Of a DNA stretch of 27,707 nt, positions 7,875-16,504 are shown piece after piece (position 1 is the stretch's first letter; each line of letters begins with the position of its first letter). Both the position numbers and the translations under genes were made by a program. Under the pieces are notes generated by a model, which was not told the origin of the DNA, did no database searches, and was given only the letters and a program-made list of their open reading frames with translations. This DNA is from Saliniplasma sp046497075 (GTDB lineage: Archaea > Thermoplasmatota > Thermoplasmata > Halarchaeoplasmatales > Halarchaeoplasmataceae), in NCBI GenBank assembly GCA_046497075.1, contig JAWOGF010000010.1, positions 1 to 27,707 on the forward strand. The letters run 5' to 3'.

Positions 7875-9389
7875 ATGGTTAAAACAGGATCTTACATATT
7901 AACACTCGATGAGGGTACGACCAGTGCGAAATCTTTCGTGATCGATAAGATGGGCCGGGTTATCGGAAGGGGGCAGAACTCCTTTGAACAATATTTGCCT
8001 GCTCCGGGTTGGGTTGAGCATGATCCAGATGAGATATGGGAGATGCAGTTGAGATCTGCTAAAGAGGCGATAGAGGATGCGGGAATAGATTTAGATGAAT
8101 TAGTAGCTATAGGAGTAACAAATCAGCGTGAGACCACAGTGATGTGGGATAAGGATGATGAAAAAGCTGTTCATAATGCGATAGTGTGGCAGGATAGACG
8201 TACATCTGACCTTGTAGAAGAGATAAAGGACGAGTACTACGAGATTATCAAGAGAAGAACTGGTTTGATCCCGGATTCGTATTTTTCAGCACCTAAGATC
8301 AGATGGCTTTTAGATAACGATAAAACGCTCAGACAAAAAGTCTCGAAAGGAGAAGCCCTGTTCGGGACCATCGATTCCTTTTTGATATATAAGTTGACAG
8401 GAGGTAGGATCCATGCAACCGACCCGTCCAACGCATCTAGGACTATGTTGTTCAACATAAAGGACCTTGAGTGGGATCCCGACCTGCTAGATATCTTTGA
8501 GGTCCCATATCATATACTTCCAGAGGTCAAAGAGTCATCCGGATATTATGGGCATACTGAAGAGAAACTGTTCGGAAGGGAGATCCCGATCTGTGGATGT
8601 GCAGGTGATCAACAGGCGGCTCTCTTCGGTCAGGCCTGTTTCGATAAGGGTATGGTCAAGAATACATATGGGACAGGATGTTTTCTTTTAAAGAACACAG
8701 GGACGGATATCTGTAGCTCAGAGAATCTGCTGACAACTATATCTTGGAGTATCGACGGCCAGGTCGAGTATGCTCTTGAAGGGAGTGTTTTCATCGCTGG
8801 TGCCGGAGTCGAATGGATGAGAGATTCACTGGGCATCATCGACGAACTCGATGAAGTAGAAAGACTGGCAAGGTCTGTTAAAGACAGTGAAGATGTGTAC
8901 TTCGTACCCGCATTCGTAGGTCTGGGGGCACCACACTGGGATCAGTATGCTAGAGGAACTATCGTTGGGATGACAAGAGGTACCGGCAAGTCCCACCTTG
9001 CCAAGGCGGCTTTGGAAGCTATGGGATACCTCTCCCAGGACATTTTAGATGTGATGGAAGGGGAATCGGGAGTAGAAGTCAAAGAGATAAGAGCAGATGG
9101 AGGCGCAGCTAAGAACGAGTTTTTGATGCAGTTCCAGGCAGATATATCTTGTAAGAAAGTGCTCAAACCTAGTTGTCTGGAAACTACATCACTCGGTGCT
9201 GCGTTCATGGCCGGACTTCAAGCAGGTATTTGGAAGGATAAAAATGAACTGCGGAGATTGTGGAAGGTAGACGAGATCTACGAACCCGAGATGAGTGAAG
9301 AAAGAAGGGACCGGATATACAGGGGCTGGAAAGAAGCTGTTAAAAGGTCACTGAACTGGGAAAGAAGTAGCGGCGAGGGAGGTTTTTGA
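7875..9389 (+). CDS. glpK: Glycerol kinase
   Basis: Phosphorylates glycerol to sn-glycerol-3-phosphate with ATP in the cytoplasm. The 504-residue protein has the usual family length and FGGY-kinase architecture. Recognisable motifs are LDEGTTSAKSFVID at residues 11-24 (the usual DQGTTS has E for Q here), PAPGWVEHDPDEIW, NQRETTVMWD, AIVWQDRRT, the mid-protein CGCAGDQQAALFGQ, TYGTGCFLL, FVPAFVGLGAPHWD, and the C-terminal ADGGAAKNEFLMQFQADI with SLGAAFMAG. It is the first gene of a four-gene operon; the next ORF begins one base after its stop. The start is the first ATG after a well-placed TATA box, so the message is probably leaderless. The operator-like repeats upstream suggest specific control. 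Together with the downstream dehydrogenase, it points to glycerol use as a carbon or electron source. Confidence 0.97.
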   Translation: MVKTGSYILTLDEGTTSAKSFVIDKMGRVIGRGQNSFEQYLPAPGWVEHDPDEIWEMQLRSAKEAIEDAGIDLDELVAIGVTNQRETTVMWDKDDEKAVHNAIVWQDRRTSDLVEEIKDEYYEIIKRRTGLIPDSYFSAPKIRWLLDNDKTLRQKVSKGEALFGTIDSFLIYKLTGGRIHATDPSNASRTMLFNIKDLEWDPDLLDIFEVPYHILPEVKESSGYYGHTEEKLFGREIPICGCAGDQQAALFGQACFDKGMVKNTYGTGCFLLKNTGTDICSSENLLTTISWSIDGQVEYALEGSVFIAGAGVEWMRDSLGIIDELDEVERLARSVKDSEDVYFVPAFVGLGAPHWDQYARGTIVGMTRGTGKSHLAKAALEAMGYLSQDILDVMEGESGVEVKEIRADGGAAKNEFLMQFQADISCKKVLKPSCLETTSLGAAFMAGLQAGIWKDKNELRRLWKVDEIYEPEMSEERRDRIYRGWKEAVKRSLNWERSSGEGGF

Positions 9390-9390
9390 G

Positions 9391-10881
9391 ATGTCTGATA
9401 TAGTGGTGATCGGAGCGGGCATAACCGGCTCTGCGATAGCTAGGGTTTTAAGTAGATACCAAGGGATCGAAGTGAAACTGCTCGAAAAGGAGATCGACGT
9501 AGGCTGGGGTGCTACCAAGGCCAATACCGGCATTATCCATCCTGGTCACGAAGACGATCCGCAAAGGTATCCACTCAGGGCTGAATTATGTGTTAAGGGG
9601 AACAGGTTGTGGCACGAGTGGACAGAAGAACTTGACATACCAGTAGATTGGCCCGGAGAATTGATGCTCGCTAAGGACGATAGAGAAAAAGAAACACTCG
9701 AGGGTTATCTGAGGATCGGTAAAAAAAACGGTGTCCCGGAACTAAGGATAATCGGGAAGGAAGAGTTGAGGAATTTAGAACCCATGGTATCCAAAGAAGT
9801 GGAGTACGCTTTGTGGGCCCCGACAGCTGGTGTTTTAGCCCCGTGGGAAGCGGTCATAGCACTGGTAGAGAATGCTGTGGATAATGGAGTGGACGTGCAT
9901 CTTGATACCTGTGTCCAGGATATCGTCTTGGATGAAGGCGAAGTCGAGTTAGTGAAAACGAACAAAGGCCAGATCGAAGCTGATATGGTCATCAATACCG
10001 CGGGTCTGTTCGCCGACGAGATTTCTTCCATGGTGGGTGTAGATGAATTCGAGATAATACCTAGAAAGGGAGAATACTATCTTTTCGATGAGGATGTTGA
10101 AGAAAAACCTGAAAGGGTAATCCATCCGACTCCTACTGAAAAAACAAAAGGAGTTTATGCAGTTCAAACCGTCGAGGGGAATCTCATGTTGGGACCGACG
10201 GCAGAGGATCTTCCCCAAGACAGCAAAGACGAAAGATCCACATCTGAAGAGGGTCTAGATTTTATCTGGGAGCACTCGAAAGGACTGTTAGACGAGTTGC
10301 CCGATAGAAAAAGGATATCGAAGACCTTTGCAGGGTTAAGGCCCGAACCTCCGGAAGGCAAGTATATCATCCGAGATTACGACGAGATCTCTGGTTTCAT
10401 CAATGTCGCCGGGATTAGATCTCCTGGTTTGACAGCTGCCCCAGCGATAGCTTTCAAGGTTGAACGGATATTGAAAGAACAGTTGGATATGGGGTTAGAA
10501 AAGAAGGAAGATTGGGAACCGGTTCGGAAGGGTATAACTCGATTTACCGATCTTAACCATAGGCAAAAACAGGAGATGATAAAGAAAGACGCTGATTACG
10601 GAAAGGTGGTCTGTATGTGTAAAGAGGTCACCAAAGCTGAGATCAAAGAGGCGGTAGATAGGGTACTAAAACTTGGTGATGATGTCTCTTTAGACAGCAT
10701 AAAATTCCGGACTTTAGCTCTATTCGGTTTCTGCCAGGGTTCTTACTGCCGGACCAGGATCGCGAAAGTGCTTTCTGAGGAACTTGATATTAATATGTGG
10801 GATATAGATACAGCTGAAAAGGGTACATCTTACGGTATAGGAGATGTGAAGGTTCTACAGAGGGGTGAGAGTTGTGATTGA
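9391..10881 (+). CDS. glpA: FAD-dependent glycerol-3-phosphate dehydrogenase, GlpA type, with BFD-like Fe-S tail
   Basis: Predicted to oxidise sn-glycerol-3-phosphate to dihydroxyacetone phosphate. Residues 1-370 form a DAO-type flavoprotein: the FAD-binding DIVVIGAGITGSAIARVLSR at the N-terminus, WGATKANTGIIHPGH, VINTAGLFAD, and near residue 350 the segment GFINVAGIRSPGLTAAPAIA. The C-terminus is a BFD-like [2Fe-2S] domain with cysteines 408 and 410 (CMC) and 448 and 453 (CQGSYC). This two-domain form is found in anaerobic GlpA-like enzymes. The ATG follows a GAGGGAGG Shine-Dalgarno sequence inside the end of glpK, one base past that stop. No GlpC-like membrane Fe-S subunit is present; instead a second flavoprotein and a DUF1667 protein follow. 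A broader DAO-family substrate is possible, but the glpK context supports G3P. Confidence 0.9.
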   Translation: MSDIVVIGAGITGSAIARVLSRYQGIEVKLLEKEIDVGWGATKANTGIIHPGHEDDPQRYPLRAELCVKGNRLWHEWTEELDIPVDWPGELMLAKDDREKETLEGYLRIGKKNGVPELRIIGKEELRNLEPMVSKEVEYALWAPTAGVLAPWEAVIALVENAVDNGVDVHLDTCVQDIVLDEGEVELVKTNKGQIEADMVINTAGLFADEISSMVGVDEFEIIPRKGEYYLFDEDVEEKPERVIHPTPTEKTKGVYAVQTVEGNLMLGPTAEDLPQDSKDERSTSEEGLDFIWEHSKGLLDELPDRKRISKTFAGLRPEPPEGKYIIRDYDEISGFINVAGIRSPGLTAAPAIAFKVERILKEQLDMGLEKKEDWEPVRKGITRFTDLNHRQKQEMIKKDADYGKVVCMCKEVTKAEIKEAVDRVLKLGDDVSLDSIKFRTLALFGFCQGSYCRTRIAKVLSEELDINMWDIDTAEKGTSYGIGDVKVLQRGESCD

Positions 10882-12130
10882 CTTGGAAGAGAATGTTTTT
10901 GATACGATAGTTGTCGGTGCCGGTGCTGCTGGTATCGCTGCTGCTGTCAGGTGTTTTGAATTGGGATTGGATGTATTGATCATCGAGAATAAGGAGAAGA
11001 TCGGAGGTATACCTTTACAGTGTACGCATCCGGGTTTTGGTAACTTCTACTACGATGAGAATTTGACCGGCACGGAGTTCGCTGAAAGGTTGATCGAAAG
11101 ATTGAATGAAGTGGACGTAGAATCTTTGACTGAGGCACACGTGACTTCCATAGAGAACAAGTCCGATCTGAAAAAGGGAGTGAACGTGATAACCCCGGAC
11201 GGAGTATTTTCCTTTGACACTAAAACTATAATTTATTCTACAGGAGCTAGGGAAAGGCATCGTTTCGAGACTGGTATACAGGGTGACAGATTGAACGGTG
11301 TATTCACTGCTGGTGAAGCACAAACGTTGATGGATATATATGGGGTCATGCCGGGAAAAAGAGTCGTTATAATCGGTTCTGGCGATATCGGTCTTATCAT
11401 GGCCCGAAGGTTCGCCCTTGAAGGGGCCGAAGTCGTAGGGGTTTTCGAGATGCTGCCCTACCCAGGTGGTCTTACTAGAAATGTTGTTCAGTGTCTACAC
11501 GATTTTGATATACCTCTTTATACGAATAAAATTGTAAAAAAGATAAAGGGTGAACAGCGGGTGGAGGAGGTTCTGACCATGGATGTAGACGACGAGTTGG
11601 ATACTGTATCGGGGACGAGAGAGACCTTCAGATGTGATACTGTAGCATTGGCAACTGGACTGATCCCATATACTAAGAACATCGAGGGATTGAACGTGAT
11701 GATAGATCCTGAAACACAGGGACCTAAAGTGAACGAATTTTTGGAAACTAGTGTACCCGGAATATTCGCCGCTGGAAACGTTCTTGCAATAAATGATTAC
11801 GTTGATTTTGCAGCTTATCAGGGGGAAAGGGCCGCAGAGGGAGTAGATACCTTCATCGAGAAAGACGGCATACCTTCGAAGGAATGGATCGAGATAAAAA
11901 GAGGTAGGAATGTGAAGTTCATAGTTCCTCATCATGTGAGTGGAGAAAAAGATGTAACACTATACGGACGGGTGGAAAAACCGGAGCCCAATGTTAAGAT
12001 AATGATCGCTGATATCGATAAAAAGATAAAGACCACCTCGGTCAATCCGGGTGAGATGATAAGACTTGAGATTTCCAAAGAGGACTTAGGAAGGCTCGAG
12101 GATGGGATGACTATCGAGGTGGAAAGATGA
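10874..12130 (+). CDS. FAD/NAD(P)-dependent oxidoreductase, partner of GlpA
   Basis: A pyridine-nucleotide-disulfide-type flavoprotein of 418 residues. It has the FAD motif TIVVGAGAAGIAAAVRC near the N-terminus, GGIPLQCTHPGFG (a conserved cysteine segment in this subgroup), the STGARER loop, a second Rossmann motif VVIIGSGDIGLIMARRFALE for NAD(P), and a C-terminal GIFAAGNVLAINDYVDFAA FAD-contact segment. It probably passes electrons between the GlpA-type enzyme and NAD(P) or another carrier; the direction is not shown by sequence. GAGGGGTGAG just before GTG at 10874 makes that the best start, although an in-frame GTG at 10865 is also possible. Either choice overlaps the end of glpA, and the stop overlaps the next start as ATGA, indicating translational coupling. 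Confidence 0.88.
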   Translation: MIDLEENVFDTIVVGAGAAGIAAAVRCFELGLDVLIIENKEKIGGIPLQCTHPGFGNFYYDENLTGTEFAERLIERLNEVDVESLTEAHVTSIENKSDLKKGVNVITPDGVFSFDTKTIIYSTGARERHRFETGIQGDRLNGVFTAGEAQTLMDIYGVMPGKRVVIIGSGDIGLIMARRFALEGAEVVGVFEMLPYPGGLTRNVVQCLHDFDIPLYTNKIVKKIKGEQRVEEVLTMDVDDELDTVSGTRETFRCDTVALATGLIPYTKNIEGLNVMIDPETQGPKVNEFLETSVPGIFAAGNVLAINDYVDFAAYQGERAAEGVDTFIEKDGIPSKEWIEIKRGRNVKFIVPHHVSGEKDVTLYGRVEKPEPNVKIMIADIDKKIKTTSVNPGEMIRLEISKEDLGRLEDGMTIEVER

Positions 12131-12516
12131 CTGAAAAGACGACCGATGAACATTCTATAGTTTGTATAATGTGCCCCTTGGGATGTGAGGTTAAAGTAGT
12201 AAAAGAGGGGGGAGATATAACTGAGATCAAAGGATATGCCTGCGAAAACGGTCGAGAGTATGCTGAGCAGGAGGTATCGTCACCTAAAAGGACGGTGATG
12301 AGCGTTGTAAAGTGTACTGGTGGTGATTTTCCAACCGTATCCGTGAAGACCAGCGAACCCGTATCTAAAGAGAAAATACGGGATGTTATGACGGCTTTAA
12401 GTCAGAAGGAAGTAGAAGCGCCTGTGAGATTTGGTGATAGATTGATAGAAAACGTCTGCGGTCTCCCCGTCGACATAATCGCTACTAGAAGAGTTGAGAG
12501 CATTCAAGATCGATGA
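12127..12516 (+). CDS. DUF1667 family cysteine-cluster protein
   Basis: A 129-residue protein with an N-terminal cluster C13-x2-C16-x3-C20 and C39, in VCIMCPLGCEVKV and GYACENG. The spacing resembles the [4Fe-4S]-binding start of molybdopterin oxidoreductases, so it may carry an Fe-S cluster. The rest, with PTVSVKTSEPVSKEKIRDVM and CGLPVDIIATR, matches the DUF1667 family, which is commonly encoded after a GlpA-like dehydrogenase and an FAD/NAD oxidoreductase in anaerobes. It starts in a four-base ATGA overlap with the preceding gene. The likely role is a small electron-transfer subunit of a three-protein G3P-oxidising complex; this is inferred from context. Its 3' end overlaps the convergent hydrolase gene by 13 bp. 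Confidence 0.88.
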   Translation: MTEKTTDEHSIVCIMCPLGCEVKVVKEGGDITEIKGYACENGREYAEQEVSSPKRTVMSVVKCTGGDFPTVSVKTSEPVSKEKIRDVMTALSQKEVEAPVRFGDRLIENVCGLPVDIIATRRVESIQDR

Positions 12517-13352
12517 TCTAACCATCTCAGGATATGATCGTGGAATTCTACTTTCCATTTTGGGTCATTGAATATCTCGTGAAAGGCGCCCTGGAATGTT
12601 TTGAGTTCTTTATCTTCGACATCTAAACCAGCGATAAATCGTTCACTACCCCCGATTGGTGTTACCTTATCGGCGGTCCCTGCTAAGATCAAAATCGGGA
12701 CTTCTAATCTGACTTTTTCTTCATGTACCCTATCCATATTGTGAAAAAGATCCATTGCAAGTCTTAAAGAGATCCTATCGTGAACCATGCTGTCTCGGCG
12801 GTATCTTTGTTTCGCTTTTTCACTCCTGCTGAGATCATTTATATCGATGCCGTTGGATACTGTCACCCATGGTAACAGATAGGATAAGACAGATAGTACT
12901 TTGATTGCTATAGGTGACATATCTTTAGATCTTTGCAGTGCAGGCGATGATGAGATCACGCCCCTTATTTTACCCGGGTTTTTTTCAGCGTACCTCAGAA
13001 CGGTCAGCCCGCCTAGACTGTGACCGAACAGGAACGGTTCTTCATCTATGTTATCTACCATGTAATCGATGATCTTTAGTGTCTCTTCTATACTTGCATC
13101 TCCCCTCTTACCGGGGGATCTCCCATGTCCCGGCCAGTCGAAAACGTGGACTCTAAAACCCTCTTTTTCCAACCTGTTTATCAACCTGTGATGTCTCCTG
13201 GAGTGCTCTCCTAGACCATGGACTAAAATAACATGCCCATTCCTTGCTTCTCCGCTCGTTCGAGTATAGACCATACATCGGTATCGGTAAGGATGATTAA
13301 AAAGGTGATGACGGATACCTAAAAGACGCCAAACCATGAATAAATCAGGCAT
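12504..13352 (-). CDS. Alpha/beta hydrolase, monoacylglycerol lipase / lysophospholipase-like
   Basis: A 282-residue serine hydrolase of the Hydrolase_4 type. The oxyanion segment is VILVHGLGEHSRRHHRL (41-57), followed by FDWPGHGRSPGKRG (71-84), the nucleophile elbow GHSLGG with S112, acid D228 in LAGTADKVTP, and H258 in GAFHEIFND. The arrangement HGLGEHS ... GHGRS ... GHSLGG is typical of monoglyceride lipases and lysophospholipases, which release glycerol from acylglycerols. No signal peptide is evident, so it should act in the cytoplasm. It is convergent with the glycerol operon and divergent from the transporter gene. Substrate is inferred from family and context. No clear Shine-Dalgarno sequence precedes the chosen start, so an inner methionine could be the true start. 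Confidence 0.82.
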   Translation of the reverse strand: MPDLFMVWRLLGIRHHLFNHPYRYRCMVYTRTSGEARNGHVILVHGLGEHSRRHHRLINRLEKEGFRVHVFDWPGHGRSPGKRGDASIEETLKIIDYMVDNIDEEPFLFGHSLGGLTVLRYAEKNPGKIRGVISSSPALQRSKDMSPIAIKVLSVLSYLLPWVTVSNGIDINDLSRSEKAKQRYRRDSMVHDRISLRLAMDLFHNMDRVHEEKVRLEVPILILAGTADKVTPIGGSERFIAGLDVEDKELKTFQGAFHEIFNDPKWKVEFHDHILRWLDHRS

Positions 13353-13590
13353 CCCATAGGTTTTTTTGATTCAGAGATGGAGGGGATGCCCTCTACTGTG
13401 GTTTACAATCGATAGCCGAAGCTTGTTACTGAGGATTGGGATTCAGTAAAAGTTATTCAAATCCCGATATAGGTGACCATATAATACCAGTTTTGAAAAA
13501 GCTTAACACCAGCTGAACTCGTTTGTAGTTTCAGGCTTGTTTAGTCAAAGGAAGTATTTGTGTTGAAATCTTCGAACTCTTCACCCGAAT

Positions 13591-13608
13591 ATTTATATTT
13601 AAAATATA
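13591..13608 (+). promoter_or_regulatory. AT-rich promoter of the MFS transporter operon
   Basis: ATTTATATTTAAAATATA contains TATA-like hexamers centred 23-29 nt before the TTG start at 13626. There is no Shine-Dalgarno sequence in front of the TTG, so a leaderless message is likely. The divergent spacer 13353-13625 holds no other gene that I can see. Confidence 0.5.
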
Positions 13609-13625
13609 GATAGAGTATCGATACA

Positions 13626-14879
13626 TTGAAGAAAAGAGGATTTTACAAAGGTGTAGTTTTTACCCTAGCCTTTCTTGGATTTAGTAGAGGCTTTGGTTTT
13701 GCCTTAAACAAAGGATTCACCTTTCCTCTACTCAGTCATTACACAGAATCTGCATTTATACGTGGATCAGTTCTGAGTCTGCAGGGACTTATGGGGTTGT
13801 TGATACCGATATTACTGGGTTACATGAGTGATACATATAGATCGGAAAATGGACGTAGAAAACCGTTCATACTAGCCGGGGGCATACTGGCAGGTATCTT
13901 TGCATTGATGATATACACGAGCTACACCTTAGGAGCACCCTTGTGGATCTTCACACTAGTAGTGGCGATATTCTATTTTGCCATGTATTCATATATCAGT
14001 CAGTTCAGAGCTCTTATGCCGGAACTGATACCCAGCGGGGACCGGGGGAAAAGCAGTGGATTCATAACACTCGGAGAGTGGGCCGGAAACCTAGTGCTTT
14101 TTGGATTGTCCGGGTATGTGATCGCGGTATATGGTGGTTCAATCCAATATATCATGTTCGTACTCACTGCGATCTTTTTGGTCCTTGCAGCTGTCTTTAC
14201 ATATTTCAGAGTCAAAGAACCTAAAAGGCCTGAAAACATACCAGCACAGAAGTTGAAGACTTATTTGAAAAGCGTTGTAAAAGATAAGAATTTTCTTAAT
14301 TTCTATACTGCCCAGATATTACTTTGGATGAGCTATCAGTTAATTGCTGTATTTCTTTTTGGAATAGTAGCTTACATGATACATGGTGATGCTTCTCAAG
14401 CAAGCGTAGATCAAGTTCACTCTTTTGGTCTGTACGCCATGGCGGCCTTCAATTTTACAGTCCTGGGGGGATCATTAGCTGGGGGATATATCTACGATAA
14501 GATCGGTAGACGCATCGGTATAATCGCTGGCGCCGCTATGTTAGCCCTGCCTCTTTCCTTCGGCTGGATAATAACCACAAAAACTCAGATATTCTTAGCA
14601 CTCTTGTTCGCCGGTATAGGGTGGGGAGCCGTACTGGCCGCATCCTTTCCTGTGGTGGGGGACCTGCTCACAAAATACAAGAAAGAGGTATTCAACGGTA
14701 GATATTATGGTGTGTTCGAAGCCACTAAGGCCCTACCTATATTGATAGCGTCGGTTCTTGGAGGTCTTGTTGTTGATCTAGCCGGTGGCAATTACCTGCT
14801 GTTGTTCCCATTTGCAGCGGTACTAGCATGGATATCGATTCCGTTGATCTGGACACTCCATGAACTGGAGGAAGAATGA
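13626..14879 (+). CDS. MFS transporter
   Basis: A 417-residue integral membrane protein with about 12 hydrophobic segments. The loop between helices 2 and 3 reads GYMSDTYRSENGRRKPFIL (about 60-78), a version of MFS motif A resembling SLC45/GPH-like sugar carriers, and the matching loop in the second half reads GGYIYDKIGRRIGI. Middle basic segment FRVKEPKRPEN separates the two six-helix halves. It begins with TTG; no in-frame ATG lies near the N-terminus. The next gene starts in an ATGA overlap with its stop, so it is translationally coupled to a hydrolase. The substrate cannot be read from sequence; the neighbours suggest glycerol, a glycerophosphodiester or a related metabolite. Confidence 0.85.
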   Translation: MKKRGFYKGVVFTLAFLGFSRGFGFALNKGFTFPLLSHYTESAFIRGSVLSLQGLMGLLIPILLGYMSDTYRSENGRRKPFILAGGILAGIFALMIYTSYTLGAPLWIFTLVVAIFYFAMYSYISQFRALMPELIPSGDRGKSSGFITLGEWAGNLVLFGLSGYVIAVYGGSIQYIMFVLTAIFLVLAAVFTYFRVKEPKRPENIPAQKLKTYLKSVVKDKNFLNFYTAQILLWMSYQLIAVFLFGIVAYMIHGDASQASVDQVHSFGLYAMAAFNFTVLGGSLAGGYIYDKIGRRIGIIAGAAMLALPLSFGWIITTKTQIFLALLFAGIGWGAVLAASFPVVGDLLTKYKKEVFNGRYYGVFEATKALPILIASVLGGLVVDLAGGNYLLLFPFAAVLAWISIPLIWTLHELEEE

Positions 14880-15751
14880 TGCTTTTGATGACTTTGATAG
14901 TAGTATTACTATTATTACTGATTTTCCTGACTTTCATAGTTTTCATATCCCATAAGATGACCCGACCAGAGAGATCTGTAGGAGACTGGGATCCCGGTGA
15001 TCTCGATATCGAGTACGAAGAAGTGTCTTTCATCACTGAAGACGGTGTGAACATAAAGGGATGGTGGATGGATAAAGACAGCCATAAAACTTTGATATGC
15101 CTTCACGGCTACACGGCTAGCAGATGGTATGACGTGTACATGAAGCCTCTTTTAGACATATTAAAAGATGAACCCTATAATCTAATCTTTATAGATCTTA
15201 GAGCACATGGTGTGAGCGGGGGCGACAGATGTACTTTCAGTGACAAGGAATATCTAGACCTAGAAGCTTCGATGGATTGGTTAGAAAAGAACCATCCCAA
15301 GGGATGTGAAAAGATAGGGGTGGTCGGTTACTCCATGGGGGCTATGGTAGCTATCAAAGGACTAGCATCGGATGAAAGGATAGATTGTAGCGTTGCCGAC
15401 AGTCCTCCCATGAACCCCGACTCTACCTTCTCCCGCAGTCTTAAGTACTTTACTGGACTCCCTCCATTTCTGTATCACTTTATAAAACCTGTAAGTCGTT
15501 TACTTTACGGTATAAAACATCCAGATATGTATGATTTTTCTGATCGAATCGATAAACCATTGTTGCTTATCGGAGGTAAGAACGATCCTATCATCGAGGT
15601 GGATGAGATACGGTCTTTTTATGAGATAAATAAACAAAAAAATGACGAGGTAACCCTGTGGATAACGGAGGCCGAGCATGTGAGATCGATCCGATCGACT
15701 CCAAAAGAATATAAAAAGAGGATCGTATCTTTTTTAAAAAGATATATGTGA
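14876..15751 (+). CDS. Membrane-anchored alpha/beta hydrolase
   Basis: A 291-residue hydrolase with an N-terminal hydrophobic helix (about 4-25, LMTLIVVLLLLLIFLTFIVF) that should act as a membrane anchor or uncleaved signal. The domain has LICLHGYTASRWYD (73-86), FIDLRAHGVSGG, the nucleophile elbow GYSMGA with S153, acid D237 in GGKNDPI and H268 in EAEHVRS. The layout matches Bem46/YqkD-like esterases. GGAGGA lies a few bases upstream of ATG 14876, which is in the ATGA overlap with the transporter gene; a second ATG follows immediately. The catalytic face is probably extracytoplasmic if the helix inserts N-in, which would suit lipid or ester cleavage before import. Exact substrate unknown. 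Confidence 0.85.
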   Translation: MMLLMTLIVVLLLLLIFLTFIVFISHKMTRPERSVGDWDPGDLDIEYEEVSFITEDGVNIKGWWMDKDSHKTLICLHGYTASRWYDVYMKPLLDILKDEPYNLIFIDLRAHGVSGGDRCTFSDKEYLDLEASMDWLEKNHPKGCEKIGVVGYSMGAMVAIKGLASDERIDCSVADSPPMNPDSTFSRSLKYFTGLPPFLYHFIKPVSRLLYGIKHPDMYDFSDRIDKPLLLIGGKNDPIIEVDEIRSFYEINKQKNDEVTLWITEAEHVRSIRSTPKEYKKRIVSFLKRYM

Positions 15752-15760
15752 GGCAAGTAG

Positions 15761-16483
15761 ATGGATTGTAAGATAATCGCACACAGAGGCGCCTCCGCCT
15801 TAGTGGAATTCGACAATTCCATTGGATCATTCCGTAAAGCCATAGAGGTGGGTGCGGATATGGTTGAATTCGATATCAGGAAGACCCAGGAGGGTAAGTT
15901 AGTAGCGTTCCATGACACTTCTATAAAAGGAAAAAAGATATCGCGTTTGACATATCCCGAACTGCTCGATATATCTGAAAGCAGAGGATTTAAGGTACCA
16001 CTGGTGGAAGATGTAATACATGTATGTAAAGGTAAAGTCGGGTTGGATATAGAACTCAAGGAAGAGGGATACGAAACCGAAGTGGTGGATCTTGTAAAAA
16101 GTCATCTAGAGCCTGACCAGTTCTTCATGAAATCGTTCTCGGATAGGACCGTTAAAACCATCAAAGGATATGACCCCGAGATCCAAGCCGGTCTCTTGTT
16201 GGGTTTAGAAAAGCCTGAAAACAAGATAAGGACCCGCTTATCCGAATTATTTCCCGGTGGGAGGCTGAAGAGATGTAGAGCCGATTTCGTATCACCCAAC
16301 CATCACTTACTCACACTTTTCTTCTTGAAAAGGATGGCGTCCATGGATAGAGATGTTTACGTATGGACTGTAAACGAAGTGGAACTTATGAAAAAGTTGT
16401 TCAGGAGGGGCGTCAAAGGGATGATCACCGATAGACCAGATTTGGCTGTAAAGGTGAGGGAACGTTTAGATAAAACTAAATAA
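15761..16483 (+). CDS. Glycerophosphodiester phosphodiesterase (GDPD family)
   Basis: Hydrolyses glycerophosphodiesters to an alcohol and sn-glycerol-3-phosphate. The 240-residue protein is of family length and the metal and catalytic residues appear intact: H8 in AHRGAS, E36 and D38 in EFDIRKTQEG, H51 in FHD, and E98 in GLDIELK. The usual PENT motif reads FDNS, a variant close to the FENT form of many UgpQ-like enzymes. The C-terminus has VYVWTVNEVELMKKLFRRGVKGMITDRPD, the family's final strand and GxITDxP motif. No signal peptide is present, so it acts in the cytoplasm. It follows the hydrolase by 9 nt in the same operon. The product G3P could feed directly into the GlpA-type dehydrogenase encoded about 5 kb upstream. 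Confidence 0.93.
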   Translation: MDCKIIAHRGASALVEFDNSIGSFRKAIEVGADMVEFDIRKTQEGKLVAFHDTSIKGKKISRLTYPELLDISESRGFKVPLVEDVIHVCKGKVGLDIELKEEGYETEVVDLVKSHLEPDQFFMKSFSDRTVKTIKGYDPEIQAGLLLGLEKPENKIRTRLSELFPGGRLKRCRADFVSPNHHLLTLFFLKRMASMDRDVYVWTVNEVELMKKLFRRGVKGMITDRPDLAVKVRERLDKTK

Positions 16484-16504
16484 TCATCCGGAAATTTTGC
16501 TTAT

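Noticed and set aside
11495..11935. A 146-codon minus-strand frame inside the FAD/NAD oxidoreductase gene
   Set aside because: The plus-strand frame has clear FAD and NAD motifs over this region; the antisense frame shows low-complexity, non-family sequence.
13380..13393. GAGGG-GATG-CCCTC inverted repeat as a terminator or operator
   Set aside because: A 5-bp stem is weak, it is followed by no T run, and archaeal termination does not need hairpins.
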